From: Phreatobacter sp.
Lineage (GTDB): Bacteria > Pseudomonadota > Alphaproteobacteria > Rhizobiales > Phreatobacteraceae
Assembly: GCF_016793595.1 (NCBI RefSeq)
Contig: NZ_JAEULY010000009.1
Span: 186,001-250,000, forward strand
Direction of reading: 5' to 3'
DNA length: 64,000 nucleotides
Shown: piece by piece, positions 62,559 through 64,000 of the stretch
How the letters are laid out: each line of letters begins with the position of its first letter
Position numbering within the stretch: position 1 is the stretch's first letter
Notes under the pieces: model-generated
The model's database searches: none
Told to the model about the DNA's origin: nothing
The model's input: the letters and a program-made list of their open reading frames with translations, nothing else
Position numbers and translations under genes: made by a program

Positions 62559-63213
62559 AATCGCGCGACTTCTCGCGGAAGCCACCTGGCAGACGCTCTA
62601 CATGGTCACGGCGGCCGGACTGATCGGCACGCTGTTCGGCCTGCCGCTCGGCGTGTTCCTCGCGACCAGCGGCAAGGGCGAGCTGTTCCAGGCCGTCGCG
62701 GTCAACCGCGCGCTCGGGCTCGTGGTGAACGCGACCCGCTCGACGCCGTTCATCATCCTCGTCGTCGCGATCATCCCGCTCACCCGCCTCGTCGCCGGCA
62801 CATCCATCGGCACGACCGCCGCCATCGTGCCGCTGACGGTCGCGGCCACGCCGTTCATCGCGCGCATCGTCGAGGCGGCGATCCGCGAGGTGGACCAGGG
62901 GCTGATCGAGGCCTCGCGGGCCATGGGCGCGACCGCCTTCCAGATCGTCCGCAAGGTGCTCCTGCCCGAGGCGCTGCCGGCCATCGTGCTCGGCCTCACC
63001 CTCACCGCTGTCAGCCTCATCGGCTACTCGGCCATGGTGGGCGCCGTCGGCGGCGGCGGCCTCGGCGATCTCGGCATCCGCTTCGGCTACCAGCGCTTCA
63101 TGCCCGAGGTGATGGCCGCCGTCGTCATCGTCCTGATCGTGCTCGTCCAGGGCGTCCAGAGCGTCGGCGAATGGATCGCCCGCCGCGTCAACAGGCGGCT
63201 GCGCACCGCCTGA
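62548..63213 (+). CDS. metI: Methionine ABC transporter permease
   Basis: From the ATG at 62548 the protein has 221 residues and five helices. The MetI hallmarks NATRSTPFIILVVAIIPLTR, the EAA loop EASRAMGATAFQIVRKVLLP, and VGAVGGGGLGDLGIRFGYQR are present. It forms the channel with MetN and MetQ. Confidence 0.95.
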   Translation: MSPEIARLLAEATWQTLYMVTAAGLIGTLFGLPLGVFLATSGKGELFQAVAVNRALGLVVNATRSTPFIILVVAIIPLTRLVAGTSIGTTAAIVPLTVAATPFIARIVEAAIREVDQGLIEASRAMGATAFQIVRKVLLPEALPAIVLGLTLTAVSLIGYSAMVGAVGGGGLGDLGIRFGYQRFMPEVMAAVVIVLIVLVQGVQSVGEWIARRVNRRLRTA

Positions 63214-63237
63214 ACCTTCAGCTCACTCCCCAAGCTC

Positions 63238-63269
63238 CTGCAAACCCAAGCCACTGCAAACCCAAGCCC
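63238..63269 (+). repeat. Two-copy 16-bp tandem repeat before metQ
   Basis: CTGCAAACCCAAGCC(A/C) occurs twice in direct tandem at 63238-63253 and 63254-63269, differing only in the last base. It lies in the 75-bp gap between metI and metQ. Confidence 0.8.
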
Positions 63270-63288
63270 CAAACCAAGGAACCTACCG

Positions 63289-64000
63289 ATGACCTACTCC
63301 GCCCCCGACCGCCGCAGCCTCATCCTGTCGGCTGCCGCCCTCCTCGCCGCGCCCGCCATCGCCCGCGCCCAGGCGCCGACCAAATTGCGCGTCGGCGTCA
63401 CCGCCGGCCCGCACGCCCAGATCCTCGAAGCCGTGAAGCCGGTGGCCGCGAAGCGCGGGCTCGACCTCTCGATCACCGAATTCTCCGACTACATCCTGCC
63501 TAATGCCGCGCTCGCCTCGGGCGATCTCGACGTCAATTCCTACCAGCACAAGCCCTTCCTCGATCAGCAGAACGCCGACCGGAAATACAATCTCGTCGGC
63601 GTCGGCTTCACGGTGAACTTCCCGATCGGCGTCTATTCCAAGAAGCACAAGCGCTGGGAGGAGGTGCCGGCCGGCGCGCAGATCGCCATCCCGAACGATC
63701 CGACCAATGGCGGCCGCGCGCTGCTGCTGTTCCAGGACAAGGGGCTCGTGAAGCTGAAAGAAGGTGTCGGCTACCGCCCGACCATCGCCGACATCGTGCA
63801 GAACGAGAGGCGCTTCCGCTTCATCGAACTGGAGGCTGCCCAGACCGCCCGCTCGCTCGACGATGTCGCCGCGGCCGTGATCAACACCAACTATGCGCTG
63901 TCGGCGGGCCTCACGCCCGGCCGCGACGCGCTGCTGCGCGAGGACCCGAAGGGGCCCTATGTCAACCTGATCGCCGTCCGCGACGCCGACAAGGACAAGG
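63289..64000 (+). CDS. metQ: Methionine ABC transporter substrate-binding protein, 5' part (runs off the window)
   Basis: The frame gives 237 residues before the window ends. It is an NlpA/MetQ binding protein: LRVGVTAGPHAQILEAVKPV, FSDYILPNAALASGDLDVNS, YQHKPFLDQ and IAIPNDPTNGGRALLLFQ. The signal (PDRRSLILSAAALLAAPAIA, then RAQA) carries twin arginines and has no lipobox cysteine, so the mature protein is probably soluble in the periplasm rather than lipid-anchored. AAGGA lies about 9 bp before the ATG. Confidence 0.93.
   Translation, partial: MTYSAPDRRSLILSAAALLAAPAIARAQAPTKLRVGVTAGPHAQILEAVKPVAAKRGLDLSITEFSDYILPNAALASGDLDVNSYQHKPFLDQQNADRKYNLVGVGFTVNFPIGVYSKKHKRWEEVPAGAQIAIPNDPTNGGRALLLFQDKGLVKLKEGVGYRPTIADIVQNERRFRFIELEAAQTARSLDDVAAAVINTNYALSAGLTPGRDALLREDPKGPYVNLIAVRDADKDK

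Noticed and set aside
1-64000. CRISPR array, prophage or intact insertion sequence
   Set aside because: No regularly spaced repeats, phage structural genes, integrase or complete transposase with terminal repeats were seen.

Overview
This is a high-GC chromosomal window from an alphaproteobacterium, most likely of the order Hyphomicrobiales (Rhizobiales). The order is suggested by several gene neighbourhoods typical of it: SPOR protein-argS-dgt-erpA-xthA, tolC-popZ-valS, metC divergent from aapJQMP, a dispersed palindromic repeat of rhizobial type, an ExoR-like Sel1-repeat protein and an alphaproteobacterial SOS box. I cannot name the genus from sequence alone. No rRNA, CRISPR array, replication origin or intact insertion sequence is visible. 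There are five tRNA genes.

Layout. 0-5.8 kb: housekeeping genes (SPOR cell-division protein, argS, dgt, erpA, xthA) and a PPOX flavoprotein gene with an apparent frameshift. 5.8-10.2 kb: a leftward run ilvD, ExoR-like protein, cytochrome P450, cupin. 10.5-17.7 kb: valS, an MFS exporter, popZ, tolC and pcm. 17.8-25.6 kb: an accessory island between tRNA-Cys and tRNA-Asn. It has decayed IS3 and IS5 family pieces at the left and an IS1595-family piece at the right. Between them is a Gtr-type surface-glycan modification cluster: a GtrB-like GT2, an SDR, two methyltransferases, GtrA and a GT39-like polytopic glycosyltransferase. 25.6-31.4 kb: photolyase, cyclopropane fatty acid synthase, and a sulfur set (cysK, alanyl-tRNA editing protein, sseA). 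31.9-38 kb: the Aap general amino acid ABC transporter and divergent metC. 38-48.7 kb: PAP2 phosphatase, VUT transporter, an orphan TTT binding protein, tRNA-Arg, an NDUFS4-like subunit, tRNA-Pro, DUF192, a double cold-shock protein, sirtuin, glyoxalase I, an aminotransferase and dnaE. 48.7-50.9 kb: a 32-residue membrane protein gene behind a LexA-type operator, then lolD and lolC/E. 51-60.4 kb: an exopolysaccharide cluster ending in tRNA-Pro. 60.5-64 kb: a gene-poor stretch and the metNIQ methionine importer, whose metQ runs off the window.

How the genes work together. Cysteine and methionine metabolism (cysK, sseA, metC, metNIQ) sits beside broad amino acid uptake (aapJQMP). Envelope functions dominate the accessory content: the Gtr-type island probably decorates a surface glycan, the 51-60 kb cluster builds and exports a polysaccharide, and an ExoR-like periplasmic protein, which in rhizobia restrains ExoS-ChvI signalling and exopolysaccharide synthesis, is present at 8 kb. 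The most unusual item is the 32-codon gene at 48.7 kb. It has a near-perfect Shine-Dalgarno, one predicted membrane helix and an exact GTTC-N7-GTTC operator upstream, which suggests a DNA-damage-induced small membrane protein in the manner of Caulobacter SidA.
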